Notes: generated from the sequence alone by a model not told the origin. A stretch of 64,000 nucleotides of DNA from Hypericibacter terrae (GCF_008728855.1 NZ_CP042906.1:5113001-5177000); one strand, 5' to 3'; positions 51,544-60,872 are shown, numbered from the stretch's first letter. Numbers and translations are program-made.

Positions 51544-52443
51544 TCAATCGTTGGCGGGCAGGCTCGGATAGAAGATGGCGCCGGGCGCGTAAGCCTCCGG
51601 CAGCTCGAAGCCGGGTCCCAGCTCACGGTCCATGGCCAGCAGGTCGGGCAGCAGATGCGTGTGCGGGCCCGCGATGGAAGCGGCCCCCGGCGGCGGGATC
51701 GGCGTCCGCACCTCGGCCCGTCCGAGGACGGATTCGACAACGCGCACCGGATTCTCGCGCAGGATGGCGGCGCCCAGCGTCGGGAGATAGCCCGGCCAGC
51801 TCTGCCCCAGGGAGGGCGTCAATGCCTGCAGCAGCGCCGGCTTGTCGGTGCGGATGCAGAAGCGCGTGATGGTCCGGCGCAGGCCCAGGTCATAAAGGGC
51901 CAGTCCGCGATCTTCGGGCCGGATCGCCGAGCGATCGGGGCCGAGCGCCGAAAGCCCATTCGCGACGGGTAGTCCTGCCCGCAGCCGCGAAATCACCAGA
52001 AAGATCGCGCGCAGATCCTGCCGGCCCGGCGTCTCATAGAGCGCCAAGGCGCGAACCGCATCGCCGATCCACAGCCGCAGCGCGCCGCGATCGGTGCGCG
52101 CGATGACTTTGTCCCCAGCGACGGCGATCTCGCAATCCTCGCCCGCCTCGGCGCGGAACTCGGCCACCGCGCCATAGCAGCCGATCGCCCAACTGCCTTC
52201 GCGGTTGCGCAGCTTGCCAACGGCGAAGTGGAGGATCTCCCCTTGCGTCCAGGGCAGCCGCGCCAGGGTCAGGCCGAGGCGCTCGAAGCGCGCCGGCAGG
52301 GCCGCCCAGATCCGGCGACGCTGGGCCTCGCCGGTGTCGCGCCAGATCGCGATCTCCTCGCCGCTGCGCGCGCAGCCGAGACAGAGCCCTGTGCCTTCAT
52401 CCATGCGGCAGATGCCGACGCAGGGGCTGGGGATCGAGATCAT
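51544..52443 (-). CDS. DUF1289 protein with a long unknown C-terminal domain
   Basis: The 299-residue protein starts with a DUF1289 domain (PCVGICRMDEGTGLCLGCAR, a C-x3-C ... C-x2-C cluster, then AIWRDTGEAQRRRIWAALPAR). DUF1289 proteins are usually under 100 residues, so the extra 200 residues are notable. That part (from WTQGEILHFAVGKLRNREG to the end) has no motif I recognise. The start ATG 52443 is two codons inside a TTG; the ribosome-binding site is weak. Confidence 0.7.
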   Translation of the reverse strand: MISIPSPCVGICRMDEGTGLCLGCARSGEEIAIWRDTGEAQRRRIWAALPARFERLGLTLARLPWTQGEILHFAVGKLRNREGSWAIGCYGAVAEFRAEAGEDCEIAVAGDKVIARTDRGALRLWIGDAVRALALYETPGRQDLRAIFLVISRLRAGLPVANGLSALGPDRSAIRPEDRGLALYDLGLRRTITRFCIRTDKPALLQALTPSLGQSWPGYLPTLGAAILRENPVRVVESVLGRAEVRTPIPPPGAASIAGPHTHLLPDLLAMDRELGPGFELPEAYAPGAIFYPSLPAND

Positions 52444-52537
52444 CGCCAAGGCAAGGGCACCTGCTGAAGGGAGATCATTCCAAGAGGCTTCACCCTACCC
52501 CATGAGCTCGCCGATCCGATGGCTTGCGGGCGACGGG

Positions 52538-52792
52538 TCACGGACGCAATGCGCCCGCCAGCAGGGACCGGAACTTCCGGTCGCGCTTCAGATGCCACTC
52601 GCGGCTCATGGCTTCAAGCCGGGTCTCGCAGCGTTCAGCATAGAGCAGCACCCAATCGCGCCCGCGGGTCGATTTGGCGCCGGTGCCGCTGTTATGCTGC
52701 TCGAGGCGCCGCTCCAGATCGAGTGTCCAGCCGACATAGGTTCGGCAGTCTCGCCGGCGCCGGCTGCCCAGGACATAGACATAGCCCGGCAT
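52538..52792 (-). CDS. GIY-YIG nuclease-superfamily protein
   Basis: The 84-residue protein has the GIY-YIG core as GYVYVL and YVGWT, with R in DLERRLEQHNSG and the downstream Glu in AMSREWHLKRDRKF. This is the small free-standing UPF0213/YhbQ type. GGGGGAAG precedes the ATG at 52792; a longer frame overlaps the region after the DgcA-like gene. Its role is unknown, and DNA repair is often suggested for the family. Confidence 0.82.
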   Translation of the reverse strand: MPGYVYVLGSRRRRDCRTYVGWTLDLERRLEQHNSGTGAKSTRGRDWVLLYAERCETRLEAMSREWHLKRDRKFRSLLAGALRP

Positions 52793-52875
52793 CGGCTTCC
52801 CCCAGGTCTGCGCTCGTTGCGTCGCGGGCGGATCGTCGCGGCAACGCCGCGAGCCTGTCAAGCCGCCGGGTGCGA

Positions 52876-54939
52876 TCAGAGCGGCGACAGGTCGAGCGGC
52901 TCGGGCCGGAAGGACAAATCCGCCGCCGGCGGCGCGTCGAGCTCGCGGGCATGACGATGCCCGCTATAGACCGCGTGCGCGATCATGCCGGGCGCCAGGC
53001 AGTCGCCGATGCGCGTCACCGACTTGATGCCGGCCTTGCCGAGCGCGTCGGGGGCCGCCATCAGCTCGTGATAGAGACCGTCGTTCGGCAGCCGCGCGGT
53101 GACCATGACGACGGAGCCCGCCTCATGCCGCGCGATCCGGTCGGTGAAGACGCAGGCGAGTTCGACATGGCCGGCACCGACCCGGGCCAGATTGTGATTG
53201 GCGACGATGCCGACCTCGAGCTCGATCAGGCGCTTCTGGATCTTCTCCTGTTCCAGCGTGAACTGGGTCCAGGCCGAGACCAGGGACGAAGGCGTGATGA
53301 GCATCACCCGATGGCCGTCGCGCCGCAGCTTCTCGGCGAGCACGCCGCCCAGGTAATAATCGTCATCGTCAAACAGGATCACCGGGTCGGCGAGAGCCCG
53401 GCCCGCCATCACATCTTCCGGCGTGAAGACCGAGGCCGCGTCCCAGCCGGGAATGGGCCGATGATTGTGACGGCCGACGCCGTCCTTGCGCCAGGCGCAG
53501 CTGGTGGCGATCACCACATGATCGGGGCCGATCTCGTGGATCTCCTCGGGGCTGAGCCGGCTCTCGCGAAAGATCTCGACCGTCGGCAGTTTCGAGAGCT
53601 GCTGCACCCGATGATCGCGCACGCGGATCCAGGCGGCGAGGCCCGGCAGCCGGCTCTCGGCAGCGACCCGGCCGCCCAGCTCGCGGCCCGCTTCGGCCAG
53701 GCGGACGCGATAACCGCGCTTGCCCAGCACCGTGGCGCATTCGAGGCCGGCGGGGCCGGCGCCGACCACGAGAATCTCCGCCTCCGACCGCTTGCGTTCG
53801 ACCCGTTCCGGATGCCAGCCGCGCCGATATTCCTCGCCCATGGTGGGATTCTGCGTGCAGCGGATGACGGCGCCCGAGGTGTAGCCCGAGACGCAGACAT
53901 TGCAGCCGATGCATTCGCGAATGTCCTCGGGCCGCCCCTCCTCGATCTTCCGGGGCAGGAAGGGATCGGCGATCGAAGGTCGTGCCGCGCCGATGATATC
54001 GAGAATGCCGCGCTTGATCTGCGAGACCATCGTGTCGGGCGAGGTGAAGCGGCCGACGCCGACGACGGGCTTGGTTGTCAGCTTCTTGACGATCGCATGA
54101 TAGGGCTCCTGGAAACCTTCGGGACCGAAGCGCGAGCTCAACGAATCCTCGGCCCAGGGACTGACCTTCACGTCCCAGAGGTCCGGCAGCTCGGCCAGCA
54201 TCTCGATGATCTCGCGGCCCTCGCCGTCGCTTACCAGCCCGTCCGGTCCCGAGAACTCGTCGATCGTATAGCGGACCGCGACGGCACAGCTGTCGCCCAC
54301 GGCATCCTTGGTGTCCTCGATCACCTCGCGCAGCAGCCGCACCCGGTTTTCGAGGCTGCCGCCATATTCGTCGCCGCGATGATTGCGCCGGCGGGAGAGG
54401 AAGAACTGCAGCAGCTCCAGATCGTCCGCGGCATAGACATAGATGATGTCGAACCCGGCCTTGCGCGCCTGCAAGGCCGCACGCCGGTGCCAGCCGCGAT
54501 AGGCGCGGATATCGGCGCGGTCCATCGCGCGGGCCTGCCAGGGATCGCGCCGGTTGGGAATGGCCGAGGGCGCCAGCGGGATCTCGCGCGTATAGCGGTT
54601 GGCGACGGCGAAGCCGCCATGGGCGAGCTCGGCGCCGGCGAGCGCGCCATGGCGATGCACGGCCTCGGTCAGGATCGCGAGCGATTTGACGTCATGCTCG
54701 TCCCAGAGCTTGACCTGAGCGAACGGCCATGAGTCCGAGGTCGGATGGATGGACATGATCTCGGTGCAGACGGCGGCCCAGCCGCCTTCGGCCTTGACCT
54801 CGCGCATGGCGGCATGGCCGCGGGGCAGGATCGAGCCCAGCCCGTTGCAATGGGGCACCTGATAGAACCGGTTGCGCAGCGTGACCGGCCCGATCCTGAC
54901 AGGCTCGAACAGGATGTCGTAGCGGGGATCCCGGGTCAT
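52876..54939 (-). CDS. FMN/[4Fe-4S]/FAD oxidoreductase, DgcA/trimethylamine dehydrogenase family
   Basis: The 687-residue protein has an N-terminal old-yellow-enzyme-type FMN barrel (1-335), a [4Fe-4S] site C343-x2-C346-x2-C349-x11-C361, and a C-terminal FAD/NAD domain with GAGPAG at 393-398. The opening DPRYDILFEPVRIGPVT and QVPHCNGLG closely resemble dimethylglycine demethylase DgcA and related N-demethylases rather than dienoyl-CoA reductases. With the Rieske oxygenase at 47995 it suggests stepwise N-demethylation of a betaine. No DgcB-like partner is adjacent. The start at 54939 matches the family. Confidence 0.85.
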   Translation of the reverse strand: MTRDPRYDILFEPVRIGPVTLRNRFYQVPHCNGLGSILPRGHAAMREVKAEGGWAAVCTEIMSIHPTSDSWPFAQVKLWDEHDVKSLAILTEAVHRHGALAGAELAHGGFAVANRYTREIPLAPSAIPNRRDPWQARAMDRADIRAYRGWHRRAALQARKAGFDIIYVYAADDLELLQFFLSRRRNHRGDEYGGSLENRVRLLREVIEDTKDAVGDSCAVAVRYTIDEFSGPDGLVSDGEGREIIEMLAELPDLWDVKVSPWAEDSLSSRFGPEGFQEPYHAIVKKLTTKPVVGVGRFTSPDTMVSQIKRGILDIIGAARPSIADPFLPRKIEEGRPEDIRECIGCNVCVSGYTSGAVIRCTQNPTMGEEYRRGWHPERVERKRSEAEILVVGAGPAGLECATVLGKRGYRVRLAEAGRELGGRVAAESRLPGLAAWIRVRDHRVQQLSKLPTVEIFRESRLSPEEIHEIGPDHVVIATSCAWRKDGVGRHNHRPIPGWDAASVFTPEDVMAGRALADPVILFDDDDYYLGGVLAEKLRRDGHRVMLITPSSLVSAWTQFTLEQEKIQKRLIELEVGIVANHNLARVGAGHVELACVFTDRIARHEAGSVVMVTARLPNDGLYHELMAAPDALGKAGIKSVTRIGDCLAPGMIAHAVYSGHRHARELDAPPAADLSFRPEPLDLSPL

Positions 54940-55037
54940 GACCTCGGCGGCATCAGCGGATGATCGCCGATGTTAGGGATCCGGCGGCCCTTCGCCAAGG
55001 CACGGAGATGGCTTGCCCTCGATACAGCCTCGCGGGT

Positions 55038-56852
55038 TCAAGCGCCTTCGATCTCTTCCCGCTTCAGCTCGAGCTCCAGCCATTCATGCTCGGCCGCCGC
55101 CAGCGCCGCCTCGCGCTCATGCAGGCCCGCCGCCACCTTGTCGAAGCCGGCGCGGTCGCGGGCATAGAGGGCGGGGTCGGCCAGCGCCGCCTGCAGCCTG
55201 GCGATCTCTGCCTGCAGCTTTTCGATCCGGGCGGGGAGCGCCTTCAGCGCATGCTCGTCCTTGAAGGAGAGCCTGCGCCGCGCCGCCGGCGCCGTGGCAG
55301 CAGCGCGCGAGGCCGTGGGCTCCTTCGCCCGGCGCGGCTTCTCCACCGCCTTCTTTTCGACGCCGATGCCGCGCTGGATGACCATGTCGGAATAGCCGCC
55401 GGCATATTCACGCCAGCGGCCGCGGCCCTCGCTGACGATGACCGAGGTCACGACGCGGTCGAGGAAGTCGCGGTCATGACTGACCAGCAAGACGGTGCCG
55501 TCATAATCCGCCAGCATCTCCTGGAGCAGATCGAGAGTCTCGAGATCGAGATCGTTGGTGGGCTCGTCCAGCACCAGGAGATTCGAGGGCTGCGCCAGGG
55601 CGCGCGCCAGGATGAGACGTCCGCGCTCGCCGCCCGAGAGCACGCCGACCGGCGTGTTGACCTGCTCGGGCGAGAACAGGAACTCCTTCATATAGCCGAC
55701 CACATGCTGCGTGCGGTTGCCGATCGCGACCGTGTCGCCGCGCCCGCCGGTCAAGGCCGCCGACAGGGTGACGGTGGGGTCGAGGCTGTCGCGGCGCTGG
55801 TCGAGCGTCACCATCTGCAGGTTGGCGCCGAGCTTGACGCTGCCGCTGTCGGGCGCGAGGGACCCCGTCAGCAGATTGAGAAGCGTGGTCTTGCCGGCGC
55901 CGTTCGGCCCGATGATGCCGATGCGGTCGCCGCGCTGGATGCGGGTCGAGAATTCGGCGACGATCGGCGTCTCGCCATAGGATTTCGAGATCTTCCGAGC
56001 CTCGATCACGAGCTGGCCCGATTGCTCGCCGAGGCTCGCCTCCATGGTGGTCATGCCGGCGGGGATCTTCGCGGTGCGGCGGCGGGCACGCAGATCGTAG
56101 AGCGCCCGCAGGCGGCCCTGATTGCGCTTGCGCCGCGCCGTCACGCCCTTATGCAGCCAGTCCATCTCCGAGGCGATCTTGCGGTCGAGCTTGTGCCGCG
56201 CGACCTCCTCCTGCTCCAGGATCTCGTCCCGCCAGGCCTCGAAGCCGGTGAAACTGCGGTCGAGCCGCCGCGTGCGCCCGTCGCTGAGCCAGACCGTCGC
56301 CTGGGAGAGGTTCTCGAGGAAACGCCGGTCGTGGCTGATCAGCACCATGGCCGAGCGCGCCGATTTGAGCTCGGCCTCGAGCCACTCGATCGCCGGCAGG
56401 TCGAGATGGTTGGTGGGCTCGTCCAGCATCAGGATATCGGGCTGCGGCGCCAGGGCCCGCGCCAGCGCCGAGCGCCGCGCTTCGCCGCCGGAAAGCCGCG
56501 AGGGATCCTCCTCGCCGGTGAGGCCCAGCTGCTCCAGCAGATATCTCGCGCGATAGGCATCGTCGCCCGGCGCCAGCCCCGCCTCGACATAGGCGAGCGT
56601 GGTGGCGAAGCCGGAGAGGTCCGGCTCCTGCGGCAGATAGCGCAGCGTGGTGCCCGGCTGCAGGAACCGCTCGCCGCTGTCGGACTGGATGATGCCGGCC
56701 GCGATCTTGAGCAGGGTCGATTTCCCCGACCCGTTGCGCCCCACCAGGCAGAGCCGTTCGCCCGCCGACACCGTCAGCTCGGCGCCCTCGAGCAAAGGCG
56801 TGCCGCCGAAGGTCAGGTGAATGTCGCGCAGGATCAGGATGGGTGGGGCCAT
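55038..56852 (-). CDS. ABC-F family ATPase, Uup-like
   Basis: The 604-residue protein has two ATPase domains with no membrane part: GRNGSGKST and LSGGEARRSALARAL with LDEPTNHLD in the first, GPNGAGKTT and LSGGERGRLILARAL with LDEPTNDLD in the second. A charged linker rich in Lys and Arg lies between them, and a C-terminal coiled coil (about 530-604) is the Uup-type extension. ABC-F proteins act on the ribosome or on DNA. AAGGAGCG precedes the ATG at 56852; the longer frame overlaps the divergent promoter. Confidence 0.93.
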   Translation of the reverse strand: MAPPILILRDIHLTFGGTPLLEGAELTVSAGERLCLVGRNGSGKSTLLKIAAGIIQSDSGERFLQPGTTLRYLPQEPDLSGFATTLAYVEAGLAPGDDAYRARYLLEQLGLTGEEDPSRLSGGEARRSALARALAPQPDILMLDEPTNHLDLPAIEWLEAELKSARSAMVLISHDRRFLENLSQATVWLSDGRTRRLDRSFTGFEAWRDEILEQEEVARHKLDRKIASEMDWLHKGVTARRKRNQGRLRALYDLRARRRTAKIPAGMTTMEASLGEQSGQLVIEARKISKSYGETPIVAEFSTRIQRGDRIGIIGPNGAGKTTLLNLLTGSLAPDSGSVKLGANLQMVTLDQRRDSLDPTVTLSAALTGGRGDTVAIGNRTQHVVGYMKEFLFSPEQVNTPVGVLSGGERGRLILARALAQPSNLLVLDEPTNDLDLETLDLLQEMLADYDGTVLLVSHDRDFLDRVVTSVIVSEGRGRWREYAGGYSDMVIQRGIGVEKKAVEKPRRAKEPTASRAAATAPAARRRLSFKDEHALKALPARIEKLQAEIARLQAALADPALYARDRAGFDKVAAGLHEREAALAAAEHEWLELELKREEIEGA

Positions 56853-57073
56853 GGCCCGCTCCTTTACAGGGTCGGGTCGCGCGGCGGCAAGGGACCTGAT
56901 GGCGCGGGACACGGCTGGATCCCGCGGAAATCGGCCCAAAAGCCATAGAACCCTGCCCCGCGCTGCGGCATTAGAACCTACTGTTGCATTCGCGGGGCAT
57001 CTGGCAGCATCGCCCCTTCGCTCGGGGCTCCCGAGCAACAATCCACATTTCGCCTTTTCCAGGAGTTTGGCCC

Positions 57074-58573
57074 ATGGGGCACAGGGACATCATTTCCGCC
57101 TGCGGTCTGACGGCGTCCGAAATCGAGGGCGGCACGCTCACCGTGCGCACGCCGGTCGACGGCACCGAGATCGCGCGGCTCAAGACTCGCAATACGGCCG
57201 ACATCCAGGCGATGATCGCGAAGGGCGTCAAAGCCTTCGAGAGCTGGCGCCAGGTGCCGGCACCGCGTCGCGGCGAGCTGGTCCGGCTGCTGGGCGAGGA
57301 GCTGCGCGCGGAGAAGAAGAATCTCGGCCGCCTCGTCACGCTCGAAGCCGGCAAGATCCTGCAGGAAGGCCTGGGCGAGGTGCAGGAGATGATCGACATC
57401 TGCGACTTCGCGGTCGGCCTCTCGCGCCAGCTCTATGGCCTGACGATCGCTTCGGAGCGGCTCGGCCACGCCATGCGCGAGACCTGGCACCCGATGGGCG
57501 TCTGCGGCGTCATCACCGCCTTCAACTTCCCGGTGGCGCCCTGGGCCTGGAACGCGGCGCTGGCGCTCGTCTGCGGCGATCCCGTGATCTGGAAGCCGTC
57601 CGAGAAGACCCCGCTCTCGGCGCTCGCGACCGCCAGGATCTTCGAGCGCGCGCTGGCGAAATTCGGCGATGCGCCGACGGGATTGCTGCAGGTCGTCATC
57701 GGCGGGCGCGAGACCGGCCAGGTCCTGGTCGAGAGCCGTGACGTCCCTATCGTCTCGGCGACCGGGTCGACCGCGATGGGCCGCGCCGTGGGACCGAAGG
57801 TGGCCGAGCGTTTCGGGCGCGCGATCCTCGAGCTGGGCGGCAATAACGGCATGATCGTGGCGCCTTCGGCCGATCTCGAGCTGGCCTTGCGCGCGATCGT
57901 GTTCTCCGCGGTCGGCACCGCCGGCCAGCGCTGCACCAGCCTGCGCCGCCTGATCCTGCATGAAAGCGTCTATGACACGCTGCTGAAACGGCTGATCCCG
58001 GTCTATGAGCGTCTCGCCATCGGCGATCCCTTGAGCGACGGCGTGCTGGTCGGTCCGCTGATCGACGCGGCCGCTTTCGCCGGCATGAACAAGGCGCTGG
58101 AGCAGGCGAAGAAGGACGGCGGCATCGTTCATGGCGGCGGCCGCGCCCTCGCCGACAAATATCCGCAAGCGCATTACGCAAAGCCCGCGATCGTCGAGAT
58201 GCCGTCCCAGACCGAGATTGTGCGTCACGAAACCTTCGCGCCGATCCTCTATGTGATGAAGTATCGCGAGTTCGCGGAGGCCGTGGCCCTCCATAACGCG
58301 GTGCCGCAGGGCCTCGCCTCCTGCATCTTCTCGACCGACGTCCGCGAGACCGAGGCGTTCCTGTCGGCGACCGGCTCGGATTGCGGCATCGCCAACGTGA
58401 ATATCGGTCCCTCGGGGGCCGAGATCGGCGGGGCCTTCGGCGGCGAGAAGGAGACGGGCGGCGGCCGCGAATCCGGTTCCGACGCCTGGAAGGGCTATAT
58501 GCGCCGCCAGACCAACACGGTGAATTATTCCCGCGCGCTGCCCCTGGCGCAGGGCATCAAGTTCGAGATCTGA
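57074..58573 (+). CDS. Aldehyde dehydrogenase, ALDH7 (aminoadipate-semialdehyde) type
   Basis: The 499-residue enzyme has N151 in AFNFPVAPWAWN, E253 in ELGGNNG and the catalytic C287 in GTAGQRCTSLRRL. The GNNG and QRCTSLRRL forms and the GGAFGGEKETGGGRESGSDAWK segment are typical of ALDH7, which oxidises 2-aminoadipate-6-semialdehyde. CAGGAG precedes the ATG at 57074. It is 9 bp before a saccharopine-dehydrogenase-like gene, and together they point to lysine degradation. It is divergent from the ABC-F gene (221 bp). Confidence 0.9.
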   Translation: MGHRDIISACGLTASEIEGGTLTVRTPVDGTEIARLKTRNTADIQAMIAKGVKAFESWRQVPAPRRGELVRLLGEELRAEKKNLGRLVTLEAGKILQEGLGEVQEMIDICDFAVGLSRQLYGLTIASERLGHAMRETWHPMGVCGVITAFNFPVAPWAWNAALALVCGDPVIWKPSEKTPLSALATARIFERALAKFGDAPTGLLQVVIGGRETGQVLVESRDVPIVSATGSTAMGRAVGPKVAERFGRAILELGGNNGMIVAPSADLELALRAIVFSAVGTAGQRCTSLRRLILHESVYDTLLKRLIPVYERLAIGDPLSDGVLVGPLIDAAAFAGMNKALEQAKKDGGIVHGGGRALADKYPQAHYAKPAIVEMPSQTEIVRHETFAPILYVMKYREFAEAVALHNAVPQGLASCIFSTDVRETEAFLSATGSDCGIANVNIGPSGAEIGGAFGGEKETGGGRESGSDAWKGYMRRQTNTVNYSRALPLAQGIKFEI

Positions 58574-58582
58574 GGTTCCGTC

Positions 58583-59656
58583 ATGCTGTTCAGCAAGATC
58601 GCCGTCCTGGGCTTAGGAAAGGTCGGAACCCTCGCGGCGACCCTGCTGCATGAGAGCGGTTTCAAGGTCGTGGCCTACGATGCGAGGGCGCCACGCGACC
58701 CCCTGCCCTTCCTCACCGAGACCGCCGATCTGAAATCGCCGTCGGAGCTGCGCAAGGCGCTCGGCTCCGCCGAAGCGGTGCTCTCCTGCCTGCCCTATCA
58801 TCTCAATGCCGAGGTCGCCCGCATCGCCCATGGCTCGGGCCTGCATTATTTCGACCTGACCGAGGATGTGCCGACGACCAAGGCCATCATCGAGATGAGC
58901 GCCAGCGCCAAGGGCCTGATGGCGCCGCAATGCGGGCTGGCCCCGGGATTCGTCGGCATCGTCGGCGCCGATCTCGCCCGGCAGTTCGATCATTGCCGCT
59001 CGATCCGGATGCGCGTGGGCGCGCTGCCGCGCAACCCGACCGGCCTCATGGGCTATGCCTTCAACTGGTCGCCGGAAGGCGTGGTCAACGAGTATCTCAA
59101 TGACTGCGAGGTGATCGAGGAGGGCAAGAAGAAGCTGGTCTCGCCGATGGAATGGATCGAGACGCTCTATATCGACGGCGTCAGGCTCGAGGCCTTCACC
59201 ACCTCGGGCGGGCTCGGCACCATGTGCGACACCTATCTCGGGAAGGTCGACAATATCGACTACAAGACCATCCGCTATCCCGGCCATGTGCAACTCATGA
59301 ACTTCTTCTTCCATGAGCTCCTGATGCGCGAGCGCCGCGAGCTGGCGGGCCAGATCCTCACTTATGCCAAGCCGCCGGTCGATGACGACATCGTCTATGT
59401 TCATGTGGCGGCCGAGGGCACGGTCAATGGCGGGCTGCGGCGCAAGGAGTTCGTCCGCGCCTATCACCCGATCGAAGCAGGCGGCGCGCGGCGCACCGCG
59501 ATCTCCTGGACCACCTCGGCCTCGGTCGTGTCGGTGATCGAAATGGTCCGCGACGGTGCCTTGCCGCCCAAGGGCTTCCTGCGCCAGGAGGACATCCCGC
59601 TGGCGCCCTATCTCAAGACGACGACGGGGCAACTCTTTCTCGGCGGAACGAAGTAG
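58583..59656 (+). CDS. Saccharopine dehydrogenase-family oxidoreductase (lysine 6-dehydrogenase-like)
   Basis: The 357-residue protein has an N-terminal Rossmann motif GLGKVG at 10-15, SCLPYHLNAEVARIA, and the catalytic-domain segments PQCGLAPGFVGIVGADLA and TSGGLGTMCDTY. This matches the lysine 6-dehydrogenase/saccharopine reductase-like group. The product of lysine 6-dehydrogenase, aminoadipate semialdehyde, is the substrate of ALDH7, whose gene lies 9 bp upstream. Other family members act on saccharopine, so the precise reaction is not settled. Confidence 0.83.
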   Translation: MLFSKIAVLGLGKVGTLAATLLHESGFKVVAYDARAPRDPLPFLTETADLKSPSELRKALGSAEAVLSCLPYHLNAEVARIAHGSGLHYFDLTEDVPTTKAIIEMSASAKGLMAPQCGLAPGFVGIVGADLARQFDHCRSIRMRVGALPRNPTGLMGYAFNWSPEGVVNEYLNDCEVIEEGKKKLVSPMEWIETLYIDGVRLEAFTTSGGLGTMCDTYLGKVDNIDYKTIRYPGHVQLMNFFFHELLMRERRELAGQILTYAKPPVDDDIVYVHVAAEGTVNGGLRRKEFVRAYHPIEAGGARRTAISWTTSASVVSVIEMVRDGALPPKGFLRQEDIPLAPYLKTTTGQLFLGGTK

Positions 59657-59689
59657 GGCGCCCTGCCGGCTTATTTCCTTCCCCTCCTC

Positions 59690-59752
59690 CCTTGAAGGCG
59701 AGGCAATCGCATGTGGCGCTCCAATCCCCTCCCCCAACTTTGGGGGAGGGGA
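59690..59752. repeat. GC-rich palindromic intergenic repeat, copy D (partial)
   Basis: A hairpin CCCCTCCCCC-AACTTT-GGGGGAGGGG occupies 59726-59751. The sequence to its left (59701-59725, with GCAATCGCATG) is the reverse complement of the stretch right of copy B. Only one terminal hairpin and its flank are present. It lies between convergent genes. Confidence 0.7.
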
Positions 59753-59793
59753 TAAGGGATGAGATCGCGAGACTGCGTGAAGAATGAGAAAAA

Positions 59794-60825
59794 TCAAATC
59801 TGCGACTGCGGATATCCCACCGGGAACCCAGTAATCAGCCGCAGGTGATTGATCAAGGCCAGCGACACCTCGCCGGTGACCGGGAGGCCGTAATCCTGCT
59901 GGTAGCGGCGGATGGCGGCGCGGGTGCGGGGCCCGAGCTTGCCGTCGGCGATGCCGGGGCGATAGCCCTTGGCCTGCAGCGCCTGCTGCACCGAGGTCGT
60001 GTAGATGAAGAGGAGATCGGGGCTGATCGGCACCGAGCCGTGATCGCCGTCGGTCGTCCCGTTGTCGTAACCGGAGGCCACCGCGGGCTGCTGTTGTTGG
60101 GTCGCAGTCGGTGCCGTGCCGTTGCCGAGGCTCGCCAGCATGCGGGCGCTGCGCACCGGCGGATTGTTATATTGCAGATGGCTCAGCAAGGCGGCGCTCG
60201 GCTGGCCGTCGACGGGCAGATTCGCATCGCGCTGATAATCGGCGATCGCCTGCTGCGTCTGCCAGCCGACGACCCCGTCAGCGGTGCCGGGATCATAGCC
60301 GTGGATGGCGAGCTGCCATTGCAGGTCGGAGATCTGCGTGGGCGTGAGCGGTCCCTCCGGCGGAGCGTCCGCGCCCGTAGGGACCGCGTCGCCGCCGGCA
60401 TCGGTCTCGTTCGACGCGACCGCTTCGCTCGGACGCCAGGCCCGGGCCAGTTGCTGCGCTTCCGCGATCTGCGACGGCTCCATGCGTTCGGCCAGCTCGT
60501 CGCGCGCCCGGGCCGCATCCTGCTGCCCCCCGGCGGCCGCGAGATTGAGCCACTGATGGGCCAGGACATAGTCCTGCGGTACCGCCTGGCCGTCGCGATA
60601 CATCGCGCCCACGAGGGCCTGGGCGCGCGCGTCGCCCTGCTCGGCCAGCGGCGCCAGCTCCTGCATGGCGGCGGTGTAGTCGTGATTCTGATAGGCCGTC
60701 ATTCCGTCGTAGAAATCGGCGCGCGCGGCCGCGCCGAAGCCTAGGCTGGCAAGCGAGACGCCCGCTGCGAACAACGCCGCGAGGCGCCGGCGGCGCATCG
60801 ACGCCGCCCGTTTTTCTCGGATCAT
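59794..60825 (-). CDS. Secreted Sel1-repeat and peptidoglycan-binding protein
   Basis: The 343-residue precursor has a signal peptide (to about residue 37, LASLGFGAAARA-D), Sel1-like repeats (about 40-115, QGDARAQALVGAMYRDGQAVPQDYVLAHQWLNLAA in parts), and two PG_binding_1 domains (about 160-210 and 275-335), each with D-G-x-x-G-x-x-T. TGGAGGAAT precedes the ATG at 60825. It likely acts in the cell envelope, perhaps linking protein complexes to peptidoglycan. It follows the lipoprotein gene by 47 bp and is probably co-transcribed. Confidence 0.85.
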   Translation of the reverse strand: MIREKRAASMRRRRLAALFAAGVSLASLGFGAAARADFYDGMTAYQNHDYTAAMQELAPLAEQGDARAQALVGAMYRDGQAVPQDYVLAHQWLNLAAAGGQQDAARARDELAERMEPSQIAEAQQLARAWRPSEAVASNETDAGGDAVPTGADAPPEGPLTPTQISDLQWQLAIHGYDPGTADGVVGWQTQQAIADYQRDANLPVDGQPSAALLSHLQYNNPPVRSARMLASLGNGTAPTATQQQQPAVASGYDNGTTDGDHGSVPISPDLLFIYTTSVQQALQAKGYRPGIADGKLGPRTRAAIRRYQQDYGLPVTGEVSLALINHLRLITGFPVGYPQSQI

Positions 60826-60872
60826 GATTCCTCCAGGACGCAAAAGCGCGCCGTGATCGACGAGGCGCGAGA

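Noticed and set aside
52538-52792. Intron-type homing endonuclease
   Set aside because: The gene is a short free-standing UPF0213-type protein; no intron or DNA-binding extension is present.
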